Origin: Leadbetterella sp035299025
Lineage (GTDB): Bacteria > Bacteroidota > Bacteroidia > Cytophagales > Spirosomataceae
Reading direction: 5' to 3'
DNA length: 64,000 bases
Assembly (NCBI GenBank): GCA_035299025.1
Contig: DATGXK010000016.1
Coordinates: 186,001 to 250,000 of the forward strand
The position numbers and the translations under genes were made by a program. The first letter of the stretch is position 1, and each line of letters begins with the position of its first letter. Of this stretch, positions 8,391 through 16,303 are shown piece by piece. Under the pieces are notes generated by a model. The model was not told the DNA's origin, searched no databases, and saw nothing but the letters and a program-made list of their open reading frames with translations.

Positions 8391-8734
8391 AATTCCTTAA
8401 ACTGGATTTTACCTTTAAGGTTTTGAGGAGCAATATTGGAATAAGCGACCTTTAATAATTCTTCAATAATTTCGGAGGACAATAATTCGTACTTCAGATG
8501 CGTCCAGCCCATTTTGCCCCATTTGTTGGGTACTGGAAAAATGGCCTCTTGATTTATTTTGCAAAACATTTCCTGTTCATCTGGGGTAAATTTCAGGGTA
8601 GCTCTGCTTTCTTTTTCATTCAGAGTGGCAAAAATCTTCTTTTTTACTCGAAAAGATACCTTTTCGAAGTGTGGCTCGATGCTAACTTCGGGTAATGAGA
8701 GTGCTAATGTGTTGAATTCTATTAAACTGGGCAT
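8387..8734 (-). CDS. MmcQ/YjbR family DNA-binding-like protein
   Basis: A 115-residue protein of the MmcQ/YjbR (DUF419) family. It shows the family's SLPEVSIEPHFEKVSFRV start, a KKIFATLNEKE strand pair, a LKFTPDEQEMF segment and the KWGKMGWTHLKYE helix with its conserved Gly-Trp. The fold resembles CyaY-like DNA-binding domains; cellular role is unknown. The ATG at 8734 is preferred over an upstream in-frame TTG at 8755, which falls in a hairpin. It may be read from the DUF4494 gene upstream. Confidence 0.82.
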   Translation of the reverse strand: MPSLIEFNTLALSLPEVSIEPHFEKVSFRVKKKIFATLNEKESRATLKFTPDEQEMFCKINQEAIFPVPNKWGKMGWTHLKYELLSSEIIEELLKVAYSNIAPQNLKGKIQFKEF

Positions 8735-8747
8735 AGAGGCAAAAGAG

Positions 8748-8774
8748 AACTCCAAGCCTTTTATACTTGGAGTT
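8748..8774 (-). terminator. Hairpin between DUF4494 and MmcQ genes
   Basis: A perfect 9-bp stem, AACTCCAAG (8748-8756) and CTTGGAGTT (8766-8774), with a 9-base loop. On the minus strand it is followed by CTCTTTTG, a weak T-tract, so it could be an attenuating terminator after the DUF4494 gene or a leader hairpin for the next gene. Confidence 0.45.
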
Positions 8775-8782
8775 AGATGATT

Positions 8783-9289
8783 TTATTCTTCACTGAGACC
8801 GGCCATTACCTCACTAAGGGGTTTCAAATTGGCAGGTATTGGTTTCTCCTCCGATTCTTCAGCAACTTCTTCGTAAGGAATAACGTCCAATATTTTGGTC
8901 ACGCTGATATCAGAAATGATATAATCTTGTACCGAGCCGAGTTTTTCTACCATAAGTCCATACACTTCTTTCATGTCTTGAGCGTTGAGCAAAAACACAA
9001 ATGGTACTTTCTTTTCTTTTTGCGATTTCTCGTCAAAAACAATGTATTGAGCTCTGGCTTTCCACCAAAGTTCGGCGTTGTTTTCTATAAAAAATACCTC
9101 GTTAAACTTCATTTTGGTTAATCCGACTAACTGAAACTCTTGTAGTTCCTCGGCACAATATGCGTAAGCTCTAGCTTCCGCATCAGTGTAAGATACCGCA
9201 TCGAAAAGATAAACCTGTGTGATGGGTTTTGTGCCGCCTTTTTCGTCTTGTTGTATAAATTTTATTTTCGCTTGATACCAAGTAGCCAT
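8783..9289 (-). CDS. DUF4494 protein
   Basis: A 168-residue soluble protein matching DUF4494, a family I know only from Bacteroidota. It begins MATWYQAKIKFIQQDEKG and has the family's SYTDAEARAYAYCAEEL helix and LWWKARAQYIVFDEKSQKEKK strand pair; the end is acidic and proline-containing. No signal peptide or membrane segment is seen. The opening strands and the size suggest a small alpha/beta cytoplasmic protein. No function is known to me, and the neighbours (a sugar kinase and MmcQ) do not suggest one. Confidence 0.8.
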   Translation of the reverse strand: MATWYQAKIKFIQQDEKGGTKPITQVYLFDAVSYTDAEARAYAYCAEELQEFQLVGLTKMKFNEVFFIENNAELWWKARAQYIVFDEKSQKEKKVPFVFLLNAQDMKEVYGLMVEKLGSVQDYIISDISVTKILDVIPYEEVAEESEEKPIPANLKPLSEVMAGLSEE

Positions 9290-9317
9290 TTTTCTATTTT
9301 TAATTATTATTATCTTC

Positions 9318-9359
9318 CTAAATCACAAATCTAAAATCGTTAATCTACAATCTAAAATC
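9318..9359. repeat. Six tandem 7-bp units ending in AATC
   Basis: Units CTAAATC, ACAAATC, TAAAATC, GTTAATC, TACAATC and TAAAATC follow one another without a gap; AATC recurs every 7 bases at 9321, 9328, 9335, 9342, 9349 and 9356. On the other strand the array reads GATT every 7 bases. It ends 3 bp before the ROK kinase stop codon. Confidence 0.75.
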
Positions 9360-9362
9360 AAA

Positions 9363-10268
9363 TCAATTCCTCACCAACTCCGCTGCACCAAAAACCCCAG
9401 CACTGTCGCCAAGTAGTGGTTTTAAGAAAACTGTTTCTACTTTTCGGTTATTGAAAATATAGTTTTCTATTTGCTTTACGCCTTCGGTGTAAAGCAAGTC
9501 AATGTTACTAACGCCTCCTCCAAGTACAATTACATCTGGGTCCAGCACATTGATTATCGAACTGATGGCTCTTGCAAAAGAAGTCATTAAGTGGTCAATG
9601 GTTGCAGTGGCGTGAGGGTCTGTGTGATCCAAGTGCCTTTGGTATATTTCCTTTAGTCTAAGTTTTTGGCCTGAAAGTCCTTCATAATATCTCTCCAAGG
9701 CGGGACCTGCAAAGACTTTTTCGTTGCAACCACTTTTGCCACAATAACAAGCCTCGCCATTAACATCCAATACTATATGTCCCCATTCACCGCCAATTCC
9801 GTGTTTTCCACCTATCACTTTGCCGTTAACCACTACACCTCCGCCAACACCAGTTCCCATTATTACCCCAAAGACCACTTCTGCGTCAAGGTCTTTGGCT
9901 GCACCCATGGTGGCTTCGGCCAGAGCAAAACAGTTGGCGTCGTTGGCCATTTCTATTCTGATTTTGAGCAATTCCTCCAAGTCCTTTTTCATCGGCTGGC
10001 CGTTCATGCAAACTGTGTTGCAGTTTTTCATGGTTTGTAAACCTGGATCCAACGTTCCCGGTGTACTAAATCCTATGGCCTCTGGAGTAAGGCTCGTTTC
10101 TTCTTTTACAAGATTTATAAGAAGGCCAATTTGAGAAATAATATGTTTGTAGCCTTTGTCAGCTTCAGTATCAATTCGTTTCCTGATTAAGATTTCGCCA
10201 GATTCTGCGTTGATTACGATACATTCTATCTTGGTTCCTCCCAAGTCAACACCCCAAAGGTATTTCAT
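9363..10268 (-). CDS. ROK family sugar kinase
   Basis: A 301-residue cytoplasmic kinase of the ROK family, probably phosphorylating glucose or N-acetylglucosamine. The ATP site is seen in GVDLGGTKIE near the N-terminus; the catalytic and sugar-binding segments are MANDANCFALAE, GTGVGGGVVVNGKV and GGEWGHIVLD; the ROK zinc motif is intact (CYCGKSGCNE). A VIVLGGGVSN segment closes the second lobe. Start ATG at 10268 is chosen because the longer frame adds ten residues before the conserved MKYLWGVDLGG. No transporter or repressor neighbours it, so the sugar is unknown. Confidence 0.9.
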   Translation of the reverse strand: MKYLWGVDLGGTKIECIVINAESGEILIRKRIDTEADKGYKHIISQIGLLINLVKEETSLTPEAIGFSTPGTLDPGLQTMKNCNTVCMNGQPMKKDLEELLKIRIEMANDANCFALAEATMGAAKDLDAEVVFGVIMGTGVGGGVVVNGKVIGGKHGIGGEWGHIVLDVNGEACYCGKSGCNEKVFAGPALERYYEGLSGQKLRLKEIYQRHLDHTDPHATATIDHLMTSFARAISSIINVLDPDVIVLGGGVSNIDLLYTEGVKQIENYIFNNRKVETVFLKPLLGDSAGVFGAAELVRN

Positions 10269-10288
10269 ATTTATTATTCTTTTTAACT

Positions 10289-10352
10289 GCAAAGACACTA
10301 AGTAGCAAAGGTATAAATTTCCTTCTTGTGTTTACACTTTAGTGTTTTCGGC
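10289..10352. repeat. Imperfect inverted repeat
   Basis: Left arm GCAAAGACACTAAG (10289-10302) and right arm CTTTAGTGTTTTCGGC (10337-10352) are imperfectly complementary around a 7-bp exact core (ACACTAA/TTAGTGT). The wording resembles the dispersed AAAGACxCxAAG intergenic repeats seen in many bacterial genomes; that comparison is from memory. Confidence 0.4.
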
Positions 10353-10534
10353 GAGTGTTTTTTTGTTGTAAAATTTTAGCTAAATAAGTAGATTTTGTGG
10401 AGAATAGAAAGAAAAAGCTAATAGAAAAATGACTGTACCATACCTGAAACATACTGTTTATGAATGGTAAATAGCATTTGTGGAAAAAAATTAAATAAAT
10501 ATTTGGAAAAGATAAAAAATGATTTCACATTTGT

Positions 10535-10558
10535 AGTGTACTATTTAACTAACACACT
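10535..10558 (+). promoter_or_regulatory. Putative YtrA-type operator of the ABC operon
   Basis: AGTGTA (10535-10540) and CACACT (10553-10558) form a dyad with a 12-bp spacer immediately before the first start codon at 10559. As I recall, YtrA-subfamily GntR repressors in Bacillus bind AGTGTA-N13-TACACT. The regulator gene at 12231 is of this subfamily, so autorepression is likely. Confidence 0.6.
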
Positions 10559-11389
10559 ATGATTTCGATTCATAATCTTTCATTTGGTTATAAAAAGAAC
10601 AAACCAATTTTTGAAAATCTAAATCTCCATCTAGAGTCCGGAAGTATTTATGGTTTATTGGGCAAGAATGGTGCAGGAAAGTCAACATTACTTTATAATA
10701 TGATGGGTTTGGTTTTTCCAGATTCGGGCAGGATTGATATTTTGGGGTATGAACCCAAAAACCGAAAACCCAGCTTTTTGTCAGAGGTGTTTTTTGTTCC
10801 TGAGGAGGTTGCCTTACCTGCTATTTCTGTCCAAAAGTATCTACAACTTTATACACCTTTTTACCCTAATTTTAGCGAAACTGATTTTTATAACTATTTA
10901 AGAGAGTTTGAAATTTCGGAAGCAGAAAAGCTAAATGGAATGTCTCATGGTGAACAGAAGAAGATGCTAATTGCTTTTGGTTTAGCCACAAATTCAAGGT
11001 TACTGTTAATGGATGAGCCTACCAACGGCTTAGATATTCCTTCAAAAAGTAAGTTTAGAAAACTGGTAGCTTCTTATATAACGGATGAGAAATTGGTAAT
11101 TATTTCTACCCATCAAGTGAGAGACTTGGATAATCTGATAGACCAAGTGATTATTTTAAAGGACAACGAGGTAATTCTGAATTCGAGCATAGAAGAAATT
11201 AGCCGGAAATTATCGTTTGGTGTTTTTCAGAACAAATCATCCGACGTTCTTTTTGGAGAAGAAACGATAGGCGGTAAACTGGGGGTAATGAAAAATAAAA
11301 CTGATGATGAAAGCAAAGTGAATATCGAACATTTGTTTGGTGCGGCTATGAACGAACCCAATGTAATCAAAGAAATATTTAGTATATAA
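10559..11389 (+). CDS. ABC transporter ATP-binding protein
   Basis: A 276-residue ABC ATPase. Walker A GKNGAGKST is at residues 35-43, an unusual signature MSHGE (for LSGGQ) at 128-132, Walker B LLLMDEP at 148-154, D-loop NGLD and switch His in STHQ. The degenerate signature is common in the ABC proteins paired with YtrA-type GntR regulators. It is first in a four-gene operon with a permease (17 bp on), the regulator and a membrane-anchored beta protein. Such systems usually answer to envelope stress or peptide antibiotics; the substrate here is unknown. Confidence 0.9.
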   Translation: MISIHNLSFGYKKNKPIFENLNLHLESGSIYGLLGKNGAGKSTLLYNMMGLVFPDSGRIDILGYEPKNRKPSFLSEVFFVPEEVALPAISVQKYLQLYTPFYPNFSETDFYNYLREFEISEAEKLNGMSHGEQKKMLIAFGLATNSRLLLMDEPTNGLDIPSKSKFRKLVASYITDEKLVIISTHQVRDLDNLIDQVIILKDNEVILNSSIEEISRKLSFGVFQNKSSDVLFGEETIGGKLGVMKNKTDDESKVNIEHLFGAAMNEPNVIKEIFSI

Positions 11390-11406
11390 CTATAATTCAA
11401 TTTATT

Positions 11407-12225
11407 ATGAATGATATTTTTAGTTTTAAGAGGTTTTGGTTTTTTGCCATGAAAGAGTTTTTTGAGAAGAGATTGCTTTTAATGGGTTTCTTATGTGTAA
11501 CGATTATTATTTTTCTTTTAACTTACTCATCGGGATCTGAAAATTCAGAACCTATACAATATCAGCATATTAGTTTATTCTTAGGAATGATACTTGGTCC
11601 AGCAATTTTAGTAAGTTTTTTGCTTGGCAGCTTTTCAAAAAAAAATAGCTCTATTCAGTTTTTGACTCTTCCAGTTTCATTTTTTGAAAGATGGTTGGTG
11701 TTGGTTTTTATCACATTCGTCATTTACATTCCTACAGTTATATTTTTTTTGTATTTTATTGATTACTATTTTGTTTCTTATTTCCGAGAATTGGCACTAG
11801 AAAAAAAACAGATTCCCGCGGATGTCTTAGATACTAAGTTTAAATATATAGGATTTATTTTAAACCCTAAAAGCGGAGTTTTTAAAAGCTATTTATTAGC
11901 ATTGAGCGTACTCACGGGGTTTTTCGCTTTAGGGGCTTTATATTTCAAGAATCTGTCCTTTTACAAAACCTCACTTGTCGTTTTTTTTCTGTTTGTTTCA
12001 ATTGTTTTCTTCAGAAATAGTGTAACAAAATTCATTATCGGTGAAAATATTAATACCAATATCAATGATTTTGCCAATGCAGTTGTCATTTTGAAAGATA
12101 ATAATAGAATTTTTTTAGCATCCTCCGAAGGCATTGCATTTGCAATGAACAGTTTCGTTAAGGTTACTTTGCCAGTATGCCTTTGGCTTATTGCTCTATT
12201 GGGATTTAAAGAAAAAGAAATTTAA
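11407..12225 (+). CDS. ABC transporter permease subunit
   Basis: A 272-residue integral membrane protein with about six hydrophobic segments: near residues 22-41, 55-75, 90-118, 158-176, 185-200 and 250-266. A hydrophilic loop of some 40 residues between the third and fourth segments contains the LALEKKQIPADVLDTKF helix. No sequence family is obvious by eye, but its position between an ABC ATPase and a YtrA-type regulator identifies it as the membrane partner. It ends 5 bp before the regulator gene. Codon use is AT-rich like the rest of this operon. Confidence 0.75.
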   Translation: MNDIFSFKRFWFFAMKEFFEKRLLLMGFLCVTIIIFLLTYSSGSENSEPIQYQHISLFLGMILGPAILVSFLLGSFSKKNSSIQFLTLPVSFFERWLVLVFITFVIYIPTVIFFLYFIDYYFVSYFRELALEKKQIPADVLDTKFKYIGFILNPKSGVFKSYLLALSVLTGFFALGALYFKNLSFYKTSLVVFFLFVSIVFFRNSVTKFIIGENINTNINDFANAVVILKDNNRIFLASSEGIAFAMNSFVKVTLPVCLWLIALLGFKEKEI

Positions 12226-12230
12226 CTCCT

Positions 12231-12599
12231 ATGAATTTTAAGGATAAACAAGCAATTTATTTGCAAATAGCAGGCTACGTTTTGGAGGAAATTCTGCTTG
12301 GTGAAATACCCATTAGAAGCAAGATGCCCTCAATAAGAGATCTTGCCGTTCAAATAGAAGTAAACCCAAATACTGTTCAAAGAACGTACGATTTTTTACA
12401 ACAAAAAGAGATAATTTCTACGAAAAGAGGTATCGGCTATTTTGTAAATGATAATGCTCGTGAAAAAATAATTGAATTTAAAAAAGAGCAATTTATCTCA
12501 GACGAATTACCAATCGTATTCAGGAGTCTTCATCTTCTGGATATTGACTTTGATGAATTGAAAAAAAGATATTTAACATACGTTGAAAATAATTTTTAA
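12231..12599 (+). CDS. GntR family regulator, YtrA subfamily
   Basis: A 122-residue repressor with a GntR winged helix at residues 10-75: AIYLQIAGYVLEEILLGEIP, SKMPSIRDLAVQIEVNPNTVQRTYDFL (the recognition helix-turn-helix) and the wing TKRGIGYFV. The C-terminal part is only about 45 residues, too short for a ligand domain of the FadR or UTRA type, which defines the YtrA group. Members repress their own ABC operon. A matching dyad lies directly before the operon at 10535-10558. The gene is followed by the last operon gene after 4 bp. Confidence 0.9.
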   Translation: MNFKDKQAIYLQIAGYVLEEILLGEIPIRSKMPSIRDLAVQIEVNPNTVQRTYDFLQQKEIISTKRGIGYFVNDNAREKIIEFKKEQFISDELPIVFRSLHLLDIDFDELKKRYLTYVENNF

Positions 12600-12603
12600 A
12601 AAG

Positions 12604-13290
12604 ATGAAATTAAGTATTAAACTCCTATTGGGGCTATTGTTAACATTTATGGTTTTGGTTGTTATCAATGCATTCTCACTCAAAAGCAAATGGGAAAAAA
12701 CGGATAAAAATAATCCATTTTTGAATTATCAAAAGTTATCAAATCGGTCTTTTAAGTATTTGAAGGTCAATGCACCTTATCAAGCAACTGGAAGAGTAAA
12801 TATTGGAAGTAATGAGCATTCTGAATTATATGTTTCCCATAATTGGGCTGATATGGTCAAGTTCAAATTTAATAATGATACACTTTTTGTTGATTTTCTA
12901 AGAGATTCTGAAGGTAAAACTTTTAGTTACGATAACTTCCAGAAATTGGTGATAATTACCTCTCCGAATGTCAATAGCATTGAAACCAAAAATATTTCAG
13001 TGGAAATAGATAGTTTGGAACAGGGTCAAATAAAACTTGTGGGAAAAGGTTATGGTTCCTTTGAATTTAGAAAAATGAATATAATGGATTTTGATATAGC
13101 ATTAGGTGGCAATTCATCTTGCAACTTTTATGTGCCAGAAGTTCAGAAAATAGCTTCTTTAAAGGCAAAATTAGCAGATAAGTCTCATTTAAATATTCGA
13201 GCTCTTATGCCAGAAAATATATTTTTGGAAAATGGACTTGAAACAGGCTTGGAAATGAATGGGGCAACCTTAAAACTTCTTGGAAAATAA
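12604..13290 (+). CDS. Membrane-anchored beta-solenoid-like protein (DUF2807-like)
   Basis: A 228-residue protein with an N-terminal signal anchor (residues 2-25) and no lipobox, followed by a beta-rich domain of repeating short strands (KLVIITSPNVNSIETKNISVEIDS, then KLVGKGYGSFEFRKMNIMDFDIALGGNSSCNFYV). The pattern resembles the DUF2807 auto-transporter head domain, a right-handed solenoid common in Bacteroidota exported proteins; the match is by feel, not by search. It ends the GntR/ABC operon, so it may bind or sense what the transporter handles. The ATG at 12604 is preferred to 12583, which would overlap the regulator gene. Confidence 0.6.
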   Translation: MKLSIKLLLGLLLTFMVLVVINAFSLKSKWEKTDKNNPFLNYQKLSNRSFKYLKVNAPYQATGRVNIGSNEHSELYVSHNWADMVKFKFNNDTLFVDFLRDSEGKTFSYDNFQKLVIITSPNVNSIETKNISVEIDSLEQGQIKLVGKGYGSFEFRKMNIMDFDIALGGNSSCNFYVPEVQKIASLKAKLADKSHLNIRALMPENIFLENGLETGLEMNGATLKLLGK

Positions 13291-13293
13291 TGC

Positions 13294-14406
13294 TTAAAGC
13301 ATGTTTTTGATAAGGATTCCAATCTGTTTCCCCGTTTCAAAAAGTAATTCTGCTGCATTTGCTTTAGCAAAATCCAATGTCATTTCGGGTGTTTTAATTT
13401 GGTAGGTTTTTATAATGTTTGGTCGATTACTTAAGTTAGTTTCCACACTTCCGCCAACCAAAATTACTCTTTTTTGTTTGGTATTTTCTAGGAGTTTCGA
13501 TATCAGTTTTCCATTCCAGGTTTGAGCGTCAATACGGCCTTCGCCGGAAATTATGATATCTGATTGTTCTATTTTGGTCTCTAAATCACATATTTTAAAG
13601 ATTTCTTCCGCCGCTGAAACTACTTTTGCTCCCAGAAATCCAAAGGCTCCACCTGCTAATCCACCAGCGGCTCCGCTTCCTGCAACGGTTTGCAAATCAA
13701 TGTTTTTGGTTCTCTTCAGAACTATATTCAGGTTTTGGAGTCCTTTGTCCAGTAAGTCTATTTGTTCTGGATTCGCACCTTTTTGTTTGGCATAGATATG
13801 TGCCGCACCATTTTCTCCAAAAAAAGGATTGGTCACATCGGTGGCTACGATAAATTCTGTTTTTGAAAGATCAAAAGTCGGTTGGTAATCAAAGTCATGG
13901 ATTAAATTCAGATTCTCTCCGGTAGGATTTAATGTGTTCCCATTTTTATCAAGAAAAACATAGCCCAATGCAGCCGCCATACCTATACCACCGTCGTTTG
14001 TAGCCGAACCTCCTACAAAAAGTATAACTTTTTGAGCATCATTTTTTAAGGCATGAGCTATCAATTCTCCTGTACCCAGTGTGCTGGTTTTTAACGGATT
14101 TCGCTCTTTTTCGGTCACAAGTTCTAGTCCAGAAATTTGTGCCATTTCCACGAAGGCAGTCCTAGTTTTTTCGTTCCAAAGATATTTGCTTTCTATTTTT
14201 CTGAATAGCGGATCGGAAGCCATGCATTTGACATATTCCAAATCTCCTTTGATGGCCTCCAGCGTGCCTTCACCACCATCTGCCAAAGGCAACATTGTAA
14301 TTTCAGCTTGCGAAAATGTGTTTTTTATCCCTTTAGCTGAACTCTCGGCCACTTTAGCAGCTGAAAGTGAGTCTTTAAATGAATCTGGGGCAATCAGAAT
14401 TCGCAT
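13294..14406 (-). CDS. Glycerate kinase (type I)
   Basis: A 370-residue glycerate 2-kinase of the GarK/GlxK family, phosphorylating D-glycerate with ATP in the cytoplasm. Family features are the opening RILIAPDSFKDSLSA, the PLADGGEGTLEAI segment, FVGGSATNDGGIGMAAALG near residue 130, GSGAAGGLAGGAFGFLGA near residue 245 and SGEGRIDAQTWNGK near residue 288. The start codon overlaps the upstream LytTR regulator stop by one base (TAATG), so translation is coupled to a two-component system. The stop faces the beta-solenoid gene with 3 bp between. Confidence 0.93.
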   Translation of the reverse strand: MRILIAPDSFKDSLSAAKVAESSAKGIKNTFSQAEITMLPLADGGEGTLEAIKGDLEYVKCMASDPLFRKIESKYLWNEKTRTAFVEMAQISGLELVTEKERNPLKTSTLGTGELIAHALKNDAQKVILFVGGSATNDGGIGMAAALGYVFLDKNGNTLNPTGENLNLIHDFDYQPTFDLSKTEFIVATDVTNPFFGENGAAHIYAKQKGANPEQIDLLDKGLQNLNIVLKRTKNIDLQTVAGSGAAGGLAGGAFGFLGAKVVSAAEEIFKICDLETKIEQSDIIISGEGRIDAQTWNGKLISKLLENTKQKRVILVGGSVETNLSNRPNIIKTYQIKTPEMTLDFAKANAAELLFETGKQIGILIKNML

Positions 14407-15152
14407 TATAAGCTCATTAAATCTTTGAATTTGATAGCTTGACGACGAGAGATTTCAATCTTTTCCAAGGGTGTACTCTTCTCACCGCCTTTTAGTGTTA
14501 CCAACAATCCACCCGAAAACCATGGTTCTATTTTCTCCACCCACTGAAGATTGATAATGTGCTTGCGGTTGGCTCTGAAGAAGCTCTTTGGGTCAAGTCT
14601 TTCTTCTAAACTGTTTAATGACTTCAAAATCATCGGTTTTTGGTCCTCAAAGTGCAGTCTCACGTAATTGCCCATGGATTCAAATAGTCTAACTTTACCG
14701 AGTTTTACAAACCAACATTTTTCACCATCTTTTACAAAAACCTGATCGTTTTCGGTCAAATACTGCACGTTAGGGTCTACTGAGAGCCTTTCCGAGCGTT
14801 TGATTTCTGCTTCTACTTTCGTTATAGCCTCTGCCAAACGGCTACTATCTATGGGTTTCATGAGGTAGTCGAGGGCGTTGTATTCGAATGCCTTCAGGGC
14901 GTATTCGTCATAGGCTGTGGTAAAGATGACCTCGGGTACTCGGTCTTCGATGATTTCCAAGAGCTCGAAACCATTTTTGCCTGGCATTTGAATGTCAAGA
15001 AAAAGCAAGTCTGGCTGATGTTCATCTATGAGCTCAATGGCCTCATCTGCATTGGCGGCTTCGGCTACGACATTGATTTTAGGAAATTCTTCTAAAAGTC
15101 TTTTAAGTTCGTTCCGGGCAAGTCTTTCGTCGTCGATAATGATGGTTTTCAT
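14406..15152 (-). CDS. LytTR family response regulator
   Basis: A 248-residue DNA-binding response regulator. The receiver domain (1-120) has Asp7/Asp8, the phosphoacceptor Asp53 in LFLDIQMPGKNG, the TAYDEYALKAFEY segment and the Lys in DYLMKPID. The LytTR domain (about 140-245) carries WFVKLGKVRLFESMGNYVRLHF and FFRANRKHIINLQWVEKI. It overlaps the histidine kinase gene by 4 bp and the glycerate kinase by one base. Targets are unknown; LytTR proteins usually bind imperfect direct repeats upstream of target promoters. Confidence 0.94.
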   Translation of the reverse strand: MKTIIIDDERLARNELKRLLEEFPKINVVAEAANADEAIELIDEHQPDLLFLDIQMPGKNGFELLEIIEDRVPEVIFTTAYDEYALKAFEYNALDYLMKPIDSSRLAEAITKVEAEIKRSERLSVDPNVQYLTENDQVFVKDGEKCWFVKLGKVRLFESMGNYVRLHFEDQKPMILKSLNSLEERLDPKSFFRANRKHIINLQWVEKIEPWFSGGLLVTLKGGEKSTPLEKIEISRRQAIKFKDLMSL

Positions 15153-16198
15153 ATACTTAGAGGTATTTTTATGACAGCCGTAACTGTCTGGTGATCTTCT
15201 TGATATATCTCAAATGAGGCATTTTTGCCATAAAGCAAATGTAATCGTTTTTCAGTATTTTTTAATCCAAAGCCGCCGTCAACATTAGTGTTTTCGGTAT
15301 TTTTTAGCACTCCAGTATTTCTAATTTTTATAACTAGGGTATTGAAGGTCTTATTGGTCTTCACTTCTACATAGCCCCATCTGGCGGCTTTTTGAACGCC
15401 ATGTTTTATGGCGTTTTCAACCAAAGTTTGGAGCATCATGGGCGGCACCTGTATATGAAGCGTGTCCACATCTATATCCCACATGATTTGCAGTCGCTCT
15501 TCGTATCTTACTTTTTCTAGTTCCAGATAATCCTCTATCGTTTTCAGTTCTTCTTTTAGCGAAATGGTGGTCTTTCGGTCTGCCACCAAGGCACTTCTGA
15601 GAATGTTCGACAACTGCGTAATTCCTTTTTGTGATTTTTCGGGGTCCTCTAATACCAAAGCCCTAATGCTGTTGAGGGCATTGAACATAAAGTGAGGGTT
15701 TATCTGAGCCCTCAGAATTTTGGCTTCGGTGGCCTCTATTGACGACTGAAGTTTTATGCGTTCGATGGCATCAATCCGACGTTCGTTGGTGTAGGCATAG
15801 AATATATATATCAACACCCATATCAGAATGGGCTTACTCAGATTGACGAAATAAACGATATCTCTTAGTAGCCAGTTTGTTTTCGAGGTATCTATTATAT
15901 CTTCATCCAAAGTGATGTTGATGGTGTAGAACAAAAATGTAATGAGTGTGATACCTATGAAACTACGAAGGATGAGCTGCGGAATAGATAGCTTTATCCA
16001 ATTGTATTTTTTAAAAAACATTCGGAACAAATGCGAGAGCGATATACCTACTAGAATGTTAATTATCGATTGAAAAATTAAATCTTCAAGCTCTTCAAAA
16101 TTAAAATTCCACAGCAGGAAGTAATTGATAAATTCGGCGAGCCAGTACACCGACCACCCCGAAATCTGAAAAAGCCAATAAGATTGCCTAAAATTCAT
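15149..16198 (-). CDS. LytS-like sensor histidine kinase
   Basis: A 349-residue membrane kinase. Four hydrophobic segments (about 9-30, 40-62, 74-95 and 112-135) form a small membrane sensor without a large outside domain. The His_kinase domain has the phosphoacceptor motif NPHFMFNALNSIRAL with His169, followed by an HATPase_c domain with the N box LVENAIKHGVQ and the GFGLKNTEKRL glycine box. It is the first gene of an overlapping operon with its regulator and a glycerate kinase. The signal is unknown. Confidence 0.92.
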   Translation of the reverse strand: MNFRQSYWLFQISGWSVYWLAEFINYFLLWNFNFEELEDLIFQSIINILVGISLSHLFRMFFKKYNWIKLSIPQLILRSFIGITLITFLFYTINITLDEDIIDTSKTNWLLRDIVYFVNLSKPILIWVLIYIFYAYTNERRIDAIERIKLQSSIEATEAKILRAQINPHFMFNALNSIRALVLEDPEKSQKGITQLSNILRSALVADRKTTISLKEELKTIEDYLELEKVRYEERLQIMWDIDVDTLHIQVPPMMLQTLVENAIKHGVQKAARWGYVEVKTNKTFNTLVIKIRNTGVLKNTENTNVDGGFGLKNTEKRLHLLYGKNASFEIYQEDHQTVTAVIKIPLSI

Positions 16199-16303
16199 TT
16201 ATCAAATATTTTCTCAAAACTACAAATTATGATTTTCTAATAGATATCTATTTGATTGTCGGGGATATTTGTTGCCAAAAGGCTGAATTTTGGTTTTACA
16301 CTT

